Shown piece by piece: positions 63,904 to 64,000 of a stretch of 64,000 bases of DNA. Numbering within the stretch: position 1 is the first letter of the stretch; every line of letters begins with the position of its first letter. Source of the DNA: Arcobacter sp. EP1 (lineage in GTDB: Bacteria; Campylobacterota; Campylobacteria; Campylobacterales; Arcobacteraceae); the NCBI GenBank assembly GCA_001655195.1, contig LPNY01000021.1:93035-157034 (forward strand), written 5' to 3'. Position numbers and translations under genes: made by a program. The notes beneath the pieces were generated by a model that saw only the letters and a program-made list of their open reading frames with translations, was not told the DNA's origin and searched no databases.

Positions 63904-64000
63904 TGAGAAGAAAGAAGTCAGTCTCTTTCGCACAAAATAAAACCATCGGGCATTTTATTGCCCTTGGTTTTTACGTTGCGTTAGGTTATTTTTTATTTTT
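63903..64000 (+). CDS. Amino acid ABC permease, N-terminus only (cut by window end)
   Basis: The ATG overlaps the binding-protein stop (TAATG). The first 32 codons give a basic start (MRRKKSVSF) and the beginning of a hydrophobic helix. From operon position this should be the membrane permease of the amino acid ABC importer; the visible part alone is not diagnostic. Confidence 0.7.
   Translation, partial: MRRKKSVSFAQNKTIGHFIALGFYVALGYFLF

Overview
The window looks like chromosomal DNA of a Campylobacterota species, most likely of the Arcobacter group (Arcobacteraceae). It is strongly AT-rich. It carries an HP0268-family nuclease gene, the futalosine menaquinone enzyme MqnE, FliW, and several gene blocks that I recall from Campylobacter/Helicobacter genomes (ferredoxin, ndk, yceD, rpmF, plsX, fabH; HP0268, miaB, DUF374; holA, rpsF, ssb, rpsR; rnr, ilvC, yibQ-like, dprA). 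The assignment is by gene content and recalled gene order; no search was run. I recognised no tRNA, rRNA, CRISPR array, transposase or prophage gene.

Layout: 1-6.7 kb holds two tandem ferredoxins, a large Cache/PAS histidine kinase, then ndk-yceD-rpmF-plsX-fabH. 6.7-11.6 kb (minus strand) holds an SspB-like gene with azlCD, yceI-doxX, and an OmpR-type two-component system. 11.6-20.6 kb has a LapG-like protease, pyrB-pabB-pabC-like, argD-tolC-like-kinase and pyk. 20.7-26.5 kb has a MidA-like methyltransferase and an aldehyde dehydrogenase/DUF779 pair divergent from a FIST-domain kinase and its response regulator. 26.6-30.8 kb has a ThiS-like carrier, a Cys-type formate dehydrogenase, yraN and a heme-binding (DUF3365) kinase. 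31-33.9 kb is a loose region with a TPR protein, a DUF502 protein and two gene-poor gaps rich in hairpins. 34-43.7 kb holds bioF, carbonic anhydrase, mqnE, a PilM/PilN-like protein, DUF374, miaB, HP0268, nusA and cysS. 43.7-55.4 kb holds rpsR-ssb-rpsF, holA, a DsrE-like gene, fliW, rnr, a binding protein with its kinase, ilvC, a polysaccharide deacetylase and dprA. 55.4-64 kb holds nhaA, murC, an aminotransferase, a COG3400 TrkA-like protein, an EamA transporter and the start of an amino-acid ABC operon.

The dominant theme is sensing. Six histidine kinases lie in 64 kb. Five share a nearly identical C-terminal catalytic half with an HQW(R/K)QP phosphorylation site but have different sensors (Cache, double Cache plus PAS, heme, binding-protein partner). 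Only two of the six have an adjacent response regulator. Several seem to have been placed between genes that are neighbours in related genomes.

The best candidate for a little-described system is the aldehyde dehydrogenase/FIST two-component locus. The shared intergenic region has four tandem 11-bp repeats, which is the spacing used by OmpR/PhoB-type regulators such as the one encoded beside it. Other points to check are a 17-bp-stem hairpin with no assigned family (33650-33731), a nested stem-loop in the bioF leader, a hairpin-dense 650-bp gap (31162-31808), a ThiS-like carrier coupled to a molybdoenzyme, and 11-bp direct repeats upstream of the glutamine-type ABC operon.
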